DNA of 64,000 bases, taken from the NCBI RefSeq assembly GCF_029867415.1, contig NW_026705179.1:496001-560000 (forward strand), in the 5' to 3' direction. Of this stretch, positions 1-12,115 are shown piece by piece. The stretch's first letter is position 1. Every line of letters starts with the position of its first letter. A model generated the notes under the pieces. That model saw only the letters and a program-made list of their open reading frames with translations. It did not search any database and was not told the origin of the DNA. Both the position numbers and the translations under genes were made by a program. The DNA comes from Vicia villosa (Eukaryota; Streptophyta; Magnoliopsida; Fabales; Fabaceae).

Positions 1-1204
1 ATAGTGCAATGGTGGCTTGCTTTTTGCTATACCCGGAGATCAGATTATTTCCTAGAAACTGACAGCTTCCAGATGTACTTTTACGTTCTATTCTATCTCT
101 AGCAACATCAGCATCACAATAACCTACTAAGTTAAACTCTTTGGATTTTCTATAACATAGTCCAACATTAGTAGTACCTTTCAGATACCTCAGAATTCTC
201 TTGACACCAGTCAAGTGTGATTCTCTGGGATCTGGTTGGAATCATGCACATAAACACACACTAAACAGAATATCAGGTCTAGGTGCAGTTAGGTAGAGTA
301 GTGATTCAATCATACCTCTGTAGAGCTTCTGATCTACCTTCTTACTTACCTCTTCTTTACCTAAGATGCAAGTACCATGCATTGGGGTTTTTGCTTCTTT
401 ACTTTCTGATAATTTGAATTTCTTCTGAAGTTCTTTGACATATTTTGCTTGATGTATGTAAGTGCCTTCAGAAGTTTGGTTTATTTGAATTCCCAGAAAG
501 AATTTTAGCTCACCCGTCATGCTCATTTCAAATTCTTCCTGCATAGAATTAGCAAATTCTCTTCCAAGAGAGATATTAGAAGTTCCAAAGATAATATCAT
601 CCACATATATTCGACAAATTAAGATATCATTTTTGAATGATTTACGAAAGAGTGTTGTATCAACTTTCCCTCTTGTGAAACCTTTATCAAGGAGAAATGA
701 ACTAAGCCGTTCATACCAAGCTCTGGGAGCTTGTTTTAGACCATATAAAGATTTCTTTAATTTAAAAACATGTTCAGGATATATAAAATCTTCTAAACCA
801 GGGGGTTGATGAACATACACTTCTTCTTCTTCGATATAACCATTTAAAAATGCACTTTTAACATCCATTTGATATAGTGTAATGTTAAATTGAGCAGCAT
901 AGGCAATTAATAATCTAATTGACTCTAACCTAGCGGCTGGGGCAAAGGTTTCATTGTAGTCACTACCTTCTTGCTGACTATACCCTTGAGCAACCAGTCG
1001 TGCCTTGTTTCTGATGACTTCTCCTTGCTCATTCATTTTGTTTCTGAATACCCACTTTGTTTCAATAATGTTGAATCCTTCAGGTCTTGGAACTAGATCC
1101 CATACATCATTTCTGGTGAATTGATTTAGTTCTTCTTGCATGGCAATAATCCAATCTGTGTCTTGAAGAGCTTCATCTACTGAAGTTGGCTCAATCATAG
1201 ACAC
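1..1204 (-). pseudogene. copia reverse transcriptase and partial RNase H
   Basis: The open stretch 242-1204 (about 320 residues) carries the copia RT: the EELNQFTRNDVWDLVPRP entry block, the QMDVKSAFLNG block, and the YVDDIIFG catalytic motif. A stop (TGA) just before position 241 interrupts the reading frame. The same frame continues to position 1 with the FQPDPRESHL and DRIERKSTSGS blocks that open copia RNase H. The rest of RNase H is outside the window. One extra residue in the EEEEVYV acidic run looks like codon slippage. This part of the polyprotein would copy element RNA to DNA, but the stop makes it non-functional as one protein. Confidence 0.88.
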
Positions 1205-1288
1205 TAATCCAAATAATGAATTTTCATTATTTCTTAGGAATGCTCTAGTTCTGATAGGATCATCTTTCTTTCCAAGGACGACATCTTC

Positions 1289-2763
1289 TTAATGGTGTGT
1301 AGTTAGTCTTGGAAATATTTTATGAGGATTCTCTTCAGATATTCTCATGTTCTCCAGGGTTGATTTGATTTCTGATGCATCTTTATCTTCTGAATCATCA
1401 GGATTTGAGAGTTGTTCTTCTGTATCTGCAAAATTTTCAGTCTGCTTTGGCTTTTGATGGCCAAGCTTATCATCAAATCTGATATTGATTGATTCTTCAA
1501 CAATTAATGTTTCTGTATTATATACTATGTAGCCTTTTGAGCGTTCAGAATATCCTAGAAGAAAACACTTTTGAGCCTTAGAATCAAACTTGTTTAGATG
1601 TTCTTTAGTGTTGAGAATAAAGCAAACACAACCAAATGGATGAAAATATGAAATGTTAGGTTTCCTATTCTTCCATAGTTTATAAGGAGACTTTTCAAGA
1701 ATAGGTCTTATGGACACTCTATTTTGAATATAGCATGCAGTGTTCACTGCTTCTTCCCAAAAATGATTGGCCATATTAGCTTCATTAATCATAGTTCTAG
1801 CCATTTCTTGTAATGTTCTGTTTTTACGTTCTACAACCCCATTCTGTTGAGGTGTCTTAGGGCAGGAGAAATTGTGAGAGATTCCATTTTCTTTGAAGAA
1901 CTTCTCAAAGAGATGATTCTCAAATTCTCCTCCATGATCACTTCTAACCTTAATGATTTTAGATTATTTTTCATTTTGTATTTGAATATAAAAATCAAAG
2001 AATTCAGTATGTGTTTCATCTTTATGTTTTAAGAATTTTACCCATGTCCACCTGCTGTAGTCATCTACAATGATCAATCCATATTTTTTTTACCTCTTAT
2101 TGACGCAGTTTTCACTGGACCAAATAAATCAATATGTAGAGGTTCTAAAGGTCTAGAGGAAGAAATAAAATTTTTAGGTTTGAAAGAGGATTTTGAGAAC
2201 TTTCCCTTCTGACATGCTTCACAAAGAGCATCTGAGTTGAACTTTAGCTTAGGGAGTCCTCTTACCAAATTGAGTTTGTTGAGTTGAGATAATCTCCTCA
2301 AGCTAACATGTCCCAATCTTCTGTGCCAAATCCATTGCTCATCATTTACAGACAGAAGACAAGTAACTTTCTGAGATTTTAGATCAGAATGATCAATCTT
2401 ATAAATGTTATTATTTCTCTTACCATTAAAAAGAATTGATCCGTCTTTCTGACTTATAGCCTTGCAAGACTTCTGATTAAAGACTATATCATAACTATTA
2501 TCACTTAATTGACTAATAGATAACAAATTATAATCTAATCCTTCAACTAGTAAAACATTAGTTATAGAGGGAGAGTTACCATTACCAATAGTTCCTGATC
2601 CAATGATCTTTCCCTTTTGGTTCCCTCCAAATGTAACGTCTCCGCCAGATTTAAGTTCCAAGCTTTGGAACATAGACCTTCTTCCCGTCATGTGACGCGA
2701 GCATCCAGAGTCCAGACACCATGACTGGTGTTTTGACTTCACTGCTGACGGCATCTGCAACAT
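1289..2763 (-). pseudogene. copia protease and integrase region
   Basis: Reading leftward from 2763, the protease motif LDSGCSRHMTG keeps its catalytic DSG. The GAG-pre-integrase zinc finger follows (HRRLGH...CEACQKGK), then the integrase core with HIDLFGPV and a SDHGGEFEN block. The frame breaks at about 2090, where a run of T has changed length. A TAA stop lies at about 1963 inside the core. The last open piece (1289-1804) covers the end of the integrase and the acidic linker before RT. Integrase would insert the cDNA into the host genome; with the stop and frameshift this copy cannot make it. Confidence 0.85.
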
Positions 2764-2900
2764 ATATCATTTTCTTCTTAGGTCCCCAAATCTTTTTGGG
2801 TCCTTTGATGTTAGTGTGCCTAAATATTTGTTTTAGCTTAGGTCTAGCACGATAATTTTCAGAGTAGGATGTATATTTGATATCATGAGTGTGACCATAG

Positions 2901-4364
2901 TTAAGGTAGATATGGTTCCTTACCCTTAAGTGTTTTATAGCCAATTCCAGTTCGATTGTTTCTACTTACACCATAAATCATAGAGGCTATTTGGCTTCTC
3001 TTTATACTTTTAACAAGAAATTTTTGAAAACTATCATCATATTCTTTCAGAATATCAGATTTTAAAGTACTGTCAGTCTTAAGGGTTTTTGTTTCCATTT
3101 CCTCTATGAGTTGTATATTGTTATCTTTAAGTTCAGTATTTTCTTGTTTAAGTTTCTTTGTTTCATCTAGTAGTTCCATCTTTAGCTTTTTAAATCTTGC
3201 TCTTAATCTATTGTATCTTTCTAAAAGTTCTGATAAGCTTCTTTTCTAGTGAGTTCAGAAATTACCTCATTTGTTTCAGCTTCTGAGTCTGAGTCATTTT
3301 TTGTGGTGGCCATGAATGCTATGTTGGCATGTTCATTTTTCTGAGTTGTATTCGTCTTCATATGATTCAGAGTCATCCCAAGTAGCCATCAGACTTTTAT
3401 TCCTTTCAAACCTTTTCTTAGGCCTTTCTTTTTGCAGTTTAGGACATTCACTTTTGAAGTGCCCTGGTTCATTGCATTCATAGCATACATTACTTCTTCT
3501 GCTTGACCTTCTGTATTCAGAGGATTCTCCTTTGTATTCTGGTCTTCTGAAGTTTCTGAACTTCCTTTGCTTGCTCCTCTAGAGTTGATTTACTCTTATG
3601 GAGAGAAGAGACAAATCATCTTCTTCCTCTGATCCGGACTCACTTGAGCATTCTTCCTTAGCCTGCAGAGCATTAGTTTCAAAATTTTTAACAAATTTAA
3701 AGGCTATAGTCTTACCTTTCTTTTGAGGCTCATTTGCTTCGAGCTCAATCTCATGACTTCTTAACGCACTGATAAGTTCTTCAAGGGATACTTCATCAAG
3801 ATTCTTTGCGACTTTGAACGCTGTAACCATTGGCCCCCTTCTTCTTGGTAGACTTCTGATTATTTTCTTTACATGATCAGCTTTCGTGTATCCTTTGTTT
3901 AGAACTCTTAGACCAGCAGTCAAGGTCTGAAATCTTGAGAACATGGCTTCAATAGTCTCGTCCTCTTCCATCTTGAAAGCTTCATACTTCTGGATTAAGG
4001 CCAGAGCTTTCGTTTCTTTGACTTGAGCATTGCCTTCATGAGTCATCTTGAGTGACTCAAATATATCATGTGCTGTATCTCTGTTGGTGATTTTCTCATA
4101 TTTTGCCTGTGAGATAGCACTTAGCAAGATAGTTTTGGCTTTGTGATGACTTTTGAATTCTTTCTTTTGTTTATCTGCTATGTTCTTCCTTGCTATCTTT
4201 GCACCTGCATCTTTTGGATGATTGTAATCATCTACCACAACATCCCATAGGTCGGGGTCTTGTCCTAGAAAGAAACTTTCTATCCTATCTTTCCAATATT
4301 CAAAATTTTCTCCATCGAACACAGGAGGTTTTATGTAGCCATTGTTGTTTAAATCATTCGCCAT
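2901..4364 (-). pseudogene. copia gag (capsid/nucleocapsid)
   Basis: The clean N-terminal part is 3579-4364 (261 residues). It contains PPVFDGENFEYWKDR near residue 15 and a UBN2-type gag core, with the AQVKETKALALIQKYEAF block in the middle. The tail continues toward 2901 in other frames. It includes a CCHC knuckle (CYECNEPGHFK, about 3450-3490), a serine/acidic region, and a coiled-coil-like stretch rich in K/E/L (2901-3179) ending SQIASMIYGVS. Frame changes near 3580 and 3200 break it. Gag would form the virus-like particle that packages element RNA. The start was chosen because it lies directly downstream of the LTR and primer site and aligns with the gag start at 29849. Confidence 0.85.
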
Positions 4365-4423
4365 AGTGTTTTCCTTATGTATCTTTTTCTGACACGGTTA
4401 AGTGTTTGCACCCAGAACCAAGC

Positions 4424-4435
4424 GATCTGATGCCA
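4424..4435 (-). other. primer binding site, initiator-Met tRNA type, mutated
   Basis: Two bases inside the LTR edge, the minus strand reads TGGCATCAGATC. This resembles the usual copia primer site TGGTATCAGAGC, complementary to the 3' end of tRNA-iMet, with two changes. The T-to-C change at the fourth base is shared with the SIRE element at 29921-29932. Confidence 0.75.
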
Positions 4436-4437
4436 AT

Positions 4438-5613
4438 TGAAGGTTGAGAAAACACTTAGAGGGGGGTTGAATAAGTGATTCTTTAAAAAAACTTGATGAA
4501 GGAAAGATAGACAGAACACAGTTATTTTTATCCTGGTTCACCTTCTCAAAAAGGCTACCTCCAGTCCACCCTCAACAAGGTAATTTGCCTCTCTCAACGA
4601 GGACTTAATCCACTATAATCAAAACGTGATTACACTTGCACGACCAACTTCCGTGACTCACAATACAGTGCACGAGCCAAACCGCTGGTGACTAACAATC
4701 CTGTACAAACCAACTGTTTGTGACTAACCAACTTCTAAGACTCAACTAGTCCTAGACTTCTTGAGACTTCTGACCCAACCGATCTCTCAAGGACTCAGTT
4801 ACCACGTAACTTCTGATGATAGTGTATAGTGTTGCTTCTAAAAAGCTGTAATCACCACTGTGATATTTCACTAAGATTAATTACAAAGTAATGAACTCAG
4901 AGAATGAATATGAAAGTTTGCTTCAACGAGCTTTTCTTCACACTGATGATTTTTCAGAGTAATGATGTTCTCGTATGTGATTGTTATTTTTTATTCAAGA
5001 GATCATGAGTATATATAGCCTCAAGATTTTTGCCCGTTAACTTTAGCTCCTTTTTCGCAGCATTAAATGGTTTGCGTGTTGTCTTAGCTTTTGTTTTCTT
5101 CCAGGGATTTGCATGTGGATAGCTTCTTCAATCAACCTTGGGAATTGCACTTTTGGAGTGTTGCAGCCGTTTTACTAATGATTATGTCTTTAACGGCATT
5201 ATTTTGAATCAGTCTTCGTGATCTTCTGATCAACTTTGTATTTCAGCTTCTGTTGTAAATGTATATTTTGAATTAGTCTTCGTGATCTTCTGTTCAGCTT
5301 TGTATTTCAGCTTCTGTTATAGATGTATATTTTGAATCAGTCTTCGTGATCTTTTGTTCAGCTTTGTATTTCATCTTCTGTTGTAGATGTATTCACAGTG
5401 GTTTGGTGCAGTATCAGAAGTTGACTGAAGACTTTAGTATCTCTTGCATTTATCGAGCTTTACATATATTCCAAGTTCTGATTGTGTTGGTATTGGTAAA
5501 TCTTCTGAAATCAGAAATATATAATTAGAGTACCATGTTTGCTTATTCAAAATTTATTTGTTTGTTATCATCAAAACACTAAAATATGATTAGAACCAAA
5601 CTATGTTCTAACA
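4438..5613 (-). repeat. 5' LTR of the left SIRE element (1176 bp)
   Basis: On the plus strand it begins TGAAGGTTGAG and ends GTTCTAACA, giving the TG...CA termini of an LTR. The primer site abuts its left end. It shares its start (aaaacacttaga, gggg, ttgaataagtg) and its end with the LTRs at 14592-15723 and 29935-31066 but is diverged in the middle. Three 64-bp direct repeats lie inside it at 5201-5392. Confidence 0.9.
5201..5392. repeat. three tandem 64-bp repeats in LTR
   Basis: The unit starts attttgaatcagtcttcgtg and ends with ctgttgtaaatgtat. Copies start at about 5201, 5265 and 5329 with few differences. Such sub-repeats in the upstream part of an LTR often lie in the promoter/enhancer region, but no function is shown here. 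Confidence 0.85.
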
Positions 5614-5748
5614 TTTCTTACCACTACTCTTGCTCATTGAGTTTATTTCTGAACACTAATTTTGTTCCAATAATGTTCTTCTGGCTTGGTCTAGGTACCA
5701 GATCCCAAACATCATTCCTCTCGAGCTGGTTCAACTCTTCTTGCATAG
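5614..5748 (-). pseudogene. copia-A reverse transcriptase fragment (left half)
   Basis: The minus strand encodes MQEELNQLERNDVWDLVPRP and then FRNKLNEQ, the N-terminal part of a copia RT, with substitutions. It is bounded on the left by the SIRE LTR and on the right by an Ogre-like LTR start. The upstream residues (IEPTSFDEALSG) are found 28.7 kb away, starting at 34416. Both ends share catag, so the two pieces were one sequence before the insertion. Confidence 0.85.
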
Positions 5749-7104
5749 TGTAGCGGTGAAAATTTAGATCAAGCCATTGATTGACTTAACTCATATAGTG
5801 AAAGTTGCCACCGCACTTTATTATTTCCAAGGGAATGGGAAAAGAGCGAATAAAAACTCAAAATAAACATGCAAAGTAGGAAGCAAAACTAAAAGTAAAG
5901 CAAAAGCAATGCAATATAGAGATCAAAAGTACAGGGGTTGATTATACAAAGGAAAGGTACTAGCACCCTATGTATCTATAGTACTCTATAGGAACCTCTT
6001 GTAATATATGTGTATTTGGCTAAAATTGGTTTGTTTGCAAAAAGATTGGGGAGATGAGAACTAAGTATAAAACAAAGATGGGCAAAGGAAACAACAGATA
6101 TACAAGTCAAGACTAAAACATGACAAAATAGTCAACAAATGCAATCTCTTCTCTTGGATTTAAGCACAAACGCATAAGAGATAAACAATCAAGCACACAC
6201 AATTAATTAAATCTAATTCTAATTAAAAAGATTAATTAAATAAAAATATAATTATTTAAAGAAACTAATTAGTAAATTAATTAGTTTAATTAAATAAAAA
6301 TATTTAAAACTAATTAAAGAAAAATGTTTTTTATGGAAAATAAAAAATCTACATGACAAAACTAATTAAGTTATAAGTTAAATAAGTGATTAAAATAATT
6401 AAAACACTAATCTAAACAAATAAAACTTAAAGCTAATAATAATAAAGAAAGAGATTAAATTACAAAAAAAAACCTACTGGGGTACCGATGGTAAACTAGA
6501 GTGTGTGAAGTTAGTAAAAAAGAAAAACATCAATTCAAGCCCATTACTCTAATAAAACCAGGAATAAATAATAATACATAAAAAACTAAAAAATATATAA
6601 AAGATATTAAAACAAGAAAATATGATCATGTACGTGAGGTCTATTCCACTTGCTATTTCTTTCCTTTAATAACGTGGGCAAGGAGAAATTCTTGCATGGA
6701 AATGACCTTAAATTCTTATTTTTATGAACAATTAATCAGAAGAAAGCAATCTTTTAATTTATTTTAATTTTAATTTTGATTTTAATTGGATTAATTGGGT
6801 GATTGAAATTATAAAGGAGAGAAAACTCTATATTTATTTTTAATTAATTAAAATTTTGTGATAGGTTGTGTGTAAAACATTTTTTTATATCCGTGTCCAC
6901 CTAAGAATTTTTTCGAGAGCAAGTGTATTTAGACTTTTTCAATAAAACAATATAAGGACCAATTAAAATGTGACATGTGGCATGCTATATCTAAAAAAAA
7001 TAAAAATAAAAGAAGTAATGAATTCAGTAAATGGGTGATAAAGACTACAACATTGCCTCTCTTTACTCGAGCACGCTTTTGTTCTGTTATACTCCCCCTG
7101 TCCT

Positions 7105-7594
7105 ACAATCAGGATCGGTCCTGACTTTTGAAAGGCTCAGGATAAATATTAAAAATGGACCCCGAATAAATAATAAATAGCGCCAATAACATAAAAGTCA
7201 TATTTTGATCAATATTATCAAATTACATTCAACCTACTTAAAAAAATATAAAAAATTTATACAAATTGAACAATAAATTACAAATAAGAAGAAGAAATTA
7301 CCAATAAAAAAAATTAAGCAACTAATATTAGAATTTTGATGGACAACTACAATCAGGATCGGTCCTGACTTTTGAAAGGCCCAGGACAAATATTAAAAAT
7401 GGACCCCGAATAAATAATAAATAGCGCCAATAACATAAAAAGTCATATTTTGATCAATATTATCAAATTACATTCAACCTACTTAAAAAAATATACAAAA
7501 ATTTATACAAATTGAACAATAAATTACAAATAAGAAGAAGAAGAAATTACAAATAAAAAAATTAAGCAACTAATATTAGAATTTTGATGGACAA
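7105..7594. repeat. 244-bp tandem duplication of the hAT-like left end
   Basis: The segment from ctacaatcaggatcggtcc to attttgatggacaa occurs twice in a row with a period of about 244 bp and few differences. The second copy also carries the ctacaat bases that flank the element, so the duplication took in the left terminus and its flank. Confidence 0.9.
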
Positions 7595-8327
7595 AATAAG
7601 ACCAAAAGATCAATATATAGCTGGGCAAGACTCGATCCCAGTCCATTTCTAATGATAACATATAGGCTCTGCCGCTAGATCCCTTTGGCTTTATAAATAC
7701 TGGTGTCATTACATAATATATATATACAAATTATAAGTTTAATTTTTAAGGCCCAAGACCAAATAATTTGATTTTTTAAAAAAAATAACCATGTATTAAA
7801 AAAAAATTACGCAAATAACCACGTTTCGAAAAAAATTACGCAAATAACCAGGTTTCTGAAACCCTTAACACCAAGGCGCCATCTCACATGGCTTATTCCC
7901 TTTTTTTTAGTCCTAGGCGCCATCTGACATGGCACACTCAGTCCCAATAAGCCATGTCAAATGGCGCCTCCCTTCAACTTTTAGGAGGAGGAGCCATCTC
8001 ATATGGCGCCTCCTTGTATATTTTTGTTCAATTTTCCATTTGAAAATGCACCAAGGCGCCATCTGAGATGGCTTATTGCAGAAAAGTTGTACATAGGAGC
8101 CATCCCAAATGGCGCCTCCCTTCATCTGATACAATGGTGGCGCCATCTCACATGGCGCCTTGGTGTCAATGTTTTCTGAAACTTGGTTATTTGCGTAATT
8201 TTTTCCGAAGTATGGTTATTTGCGTAATTTTTCTAATACATGGTTATTTAAAAAAAAATTAAATAATTTGAGGCCCCATTTATTTTGAGACTGTGGGCCT
8301 GGTTGCCCTGGCCCAGGGCCAGCTCTT
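7110..8327. mobile_element. hAT-like non-autonomous element
   Basis: It is flanked by the 8-bp direct repeat cctacaat (7102-7109 and 8328-8335), the TSD length of hAT elements. The left end starts CAGGATCGGTCCTGA. The right end, read inward, is AAGAGCTGGCCCTGGG. Both look like decayed forms of the CAGGGCCGGCCCTG-type terminus. No transposase is present. It contains a tandem duplication of its left end and a MULE-type MITE. Confidence 0.65.
7772..8260. mobile_element. MULE-type MITE with long inverted repeats
   Basis: About 110 bp at each end are inverted copies of one another, with aataaccatgtatta, attacgcaaataacca and accaaggcgccat blocks. The flanks repeat aaataatttga (7761-7771 and 8261-8271), compatible with the 9-bp TSD of Mutator-like elements. 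The interior is a series of ggcgccat...catggc motifs in both orientations. The same building blocks (caaataacc, accaggttt, ggcgcca) form the termini of MULE-1 (37690-61092), so this is probably a deletion derivative of that family. Short ORFs across it are by-products of the repeats. Confidence 0.8.
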
Positions 8328-8568
8328 CCTACAATGAGTGAGACAATTTATGATCTTATATAGATTTAAAAAAATATCTAAAAGTAAGAGAGAAAATAAT
8401 ATATTTACTATAATATCCTTATTATATATTGGAAATGATAAAATTTTTATTTATTAAAAGATAAAATTAGAGAAAATGTACATTAAAATTTGAAATAAAT
8501 CATTCATTTTAAGACACTATTTTATTCTAAATAAATTACTCATAGTAACATTGGAGTAGGATGGGGAG

Positions 8569-9399
8569 TATCAATTTTTTTTGTAAAAGAGTAATAAAAC
8601 AAATCAAATAAGATTCTCTCCTCCCTCATATTCTCTCAAATACATAGAGCAACATTATTTAACAGAGAGCAATAAAGAAACAGTCCCACAAGCATGATTT
8701 CACAAATGCACAACAACATTATTTAACAGAGAGCAATAAAGAAGAGTAATGGAAGGAAGATTACCGGCGACGAAAAGAAACGGTGGATGCGCTGATCTAG
8801 GTTGTAGTTCGCGGTTCTGACAACTGAAGATGGTCACTGTGTTGTTGTGTTTTCGGCTGCGTGTAAGTATGACGGTAGTGACCGGAGAAGTGGAATCACG
8901 ACACGATTCGATGCAGCAATGGGCAACAAATTCACAACTCTCTTCTCTTATTTTTTGTTGAATTGTTGCTATGGTAGTTATTGTAAATGTGGTTGTCGTT
9001 GCAAAATTTGTATTGAATTTGTCATTGTTGTTGTTGGTGGAGATATGTATGGAATGGAGAAGATGATTCAGTTGTGGTTCGTTAAAGTAGTGTTTGTTGT
9101 GTGATTAAGAAGAGAATATTATGCTTTTTTTTTTCAATTTCTTTGTGACTGGTGAATGGCAAAAAAAGAGAGAGAAAACCATAGCAACATGAGGCGCCCA
9201 TTGACTGTCTTTTATGTTCTTTTCAAATGGTTAACAGGCCATGAAGGGTAGATTTTTTGGTTGTTTATGAGAGTGAGAAAGAGGCCGCGATTTCAAAATG
9301 AGAGAGGAAACATGTGGTGGTCGATCGGTTCATTGGTTTGTCTGCCCCCCTCTTAAATGCACATGCAAGCTCCATGTATAGCCTCATGTTTTAGACTTT
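8569..9399. other. non-coding stretch, probably part of the Ogre-like LTR
   Basis: There is no recognisable gene. A 30-bp motif (caacattatttaacagagag and following bases) occurs twice, at about 8650 and 8712. An 85-codon ORF at 8847-9104 shows no known domain and has low-complexity V/G/C content, so it is not called as a gene. Confidence 0.5.
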
Positions 9400-10000
9400 T
9401 GTTGTTTTTTTCGAATTTTGAAAAGATTGATACAGAAGAAGTTATCGGCTGAGTCGTACAACAATACGTTTTTTTTATGACGTTTCGTGGTACTGTCAAA
9501 ATTATGCAAAGTAGCTCTTAATAACCACGACGTCTTTAGGATAAAATAACTCGTTCACAAAAGAGTTACAATTATCACTTGCACTGTGATGAATTGTTTA
9601 AAGAAACACACATTCAGATGGTGTTTAAACCAGTCGTAGTATCTGAAACAATTTCAGTCGTTGATGGCGCACAAGGTCACTCGAAAAATAAAGAAGAAAG
9701 AATTTGTTTTGAGATGAAGAGAATAGAGAGGGAGAAGAGAGAATCCAAAAGTTTAGAAATCTGGCGTACGTTTCCAATAAACTTAAAAATCATATTAATA
9801 GGTAAATGATTCAACTAAGTGGAGAGAAAATAGTGGGAGAGTGGAGAGAAAATAGTGGGAGGGAGTTACTTAGTCAAAAGTAGGTTTTGATAAGTGACTC
9901 ATTATTAATTAATAATTAATTAATATTAATAATTAATTCCACTAAAATTAACTCCCATCAAAATAGGATGACCCTTTCAATTCACGTTAAGTTTCCAACA
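9400..10000 (-). repeat. 3' LTR of the older copia
   Basis: It starts TGTTGTTTTTTTCG and ends GTTTCCAACA, and is followed by atcccccacttaaatttaaa (10001-10020), a polypurine tract on the minus strand. Much of it matches 33322-33898, for example gttgatggcgcacaaggtca and the shared 76-codon ORF that begins MHCDE in both LTRs. That ORF is an LTR by-product, not a gene. Confidence 0.75.
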
Positions 10001-10333
10001 ATCCCCCACTTAAATTTAAAGGTGATATTGAAAGTAACGTCAAAATGTTTCTAAGATTGTGCATAAGCAAAGGTGTCTATGACTTGAGCCTTTGCATAGC
10101 AAGTAGGATTTCAATTCAATAAGAGTGGGACAGATGTCTTGAACTCTATCTCAAACATCAGACCCGCACACAACCTTTCTTAAGGTGTATTTAATAGCCT
10201 GTGCTTTAATGTACATGCACATTTATCTCGGTTTAGTGAAGGCTCTAAGAATCCTGCCTCGAAATTCCATAGGAACCAGCCTCAGTTCCACAATTACATA
10301 TGTGAGTCTATCAAGAGTAGTCATGTAGCCTAG

Positions 10334-11826
<1,493 letters not shown>

Positions 11827-11831
11827 CCTAG

Positions 11832-12115
11832 GTACTCCCTCATATAGAGTATATATCTCATTAAGAGTTTCTATTATCTCATCCTCTTATCGCTTCAGGA
11901 TTCATGCTTTTTTTATTTACTCTAGCATGATCGCCTCATATTACTCACAACTTGTTATTACCCATTGAACCTATTTCTTGGAAACTCCAGTCATTTAGGT
12001 TGGGTTACCATCATGAGCAACTCATATTCTTATAGGCATTAGTCCCATCTTATATGATGTATTATAGACTTTTTCTCTAGCTAATCCTTTCGTCAAAGGA
12101 TCTGCTAATTATTAC
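11832..12115 (-). pseudogene. C-terminal RNase H remnant of the older copia
   Basis: The minus strand reads ADPLTKGLARE followed by MGL and P, the conserved C-terminus of copia RNase H, near 12060-12110. The frame is broken on both sides. The rest of the stretch down to 11832 is the untranslated 3' internal region. The remnant marks the 3' end of the older copia; at 12116 the sequence switches to unrelated DNA. Confidence 0.7.

Larger units (their letters stand above)
1..5613 (-). mobile_element. SIRE/Maximus-type Ty1/copia element, left part outside window
   Basis: This is a copia retrotransposon read on the minus strand. From right to left it shows the 5' LTR (4438-5613), primer site, gag, protease, integrase, reverse transcriptase and the start of RNase H, cut by the window edge at position 1. 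The order PR-INT-RT-RNaseH is diagnostic of Ty1/copia. The gag and pol closely resemble the element at 14592-31066, which has an env-like ORF, so the SIRE/Maximus lineage is likely. Several stops and frameshifts make this copy defective. It sits inside the RT of another copia (5614-5748), so it is a secondary insertion. The 5 bases right of the LTR are tttct; the matching TSD copy would lie outside the window. Confidence 0.9.
7092..8568. mobile_element. Stowaway-type MITE, split by later insertions
   Basis: The left end CTCCCCCTGTCCTACAAT and the right end (read inward) CTCCCCATCCTACTCCAATG are diverged inverted repeats of the CTCCCTCCGT type typical of Tc1/mariner Stowaway MITEs. Both ends are flanked by TA (7090-7091 and 8569-8570). 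The MITE body is 7092-7109 plus 8336-8568; the rest is a hAT-like insert. Confidence 0.75.

Noticed and set aside
7105..8260. CRISPR-like array of ggcgccat repeats
   Set aside because: Repeats are irregular in spacing and orientation and lie in a plant MULE-MITE; CRISPR arrays do not occur in plant nuclear DNA.
9579..9809. 76-codon ORF with a near copy at 33500-33730
   Set aside because: It looks conserved, but both copies lie in the paired LTRs of the older copia and show no coding signature.
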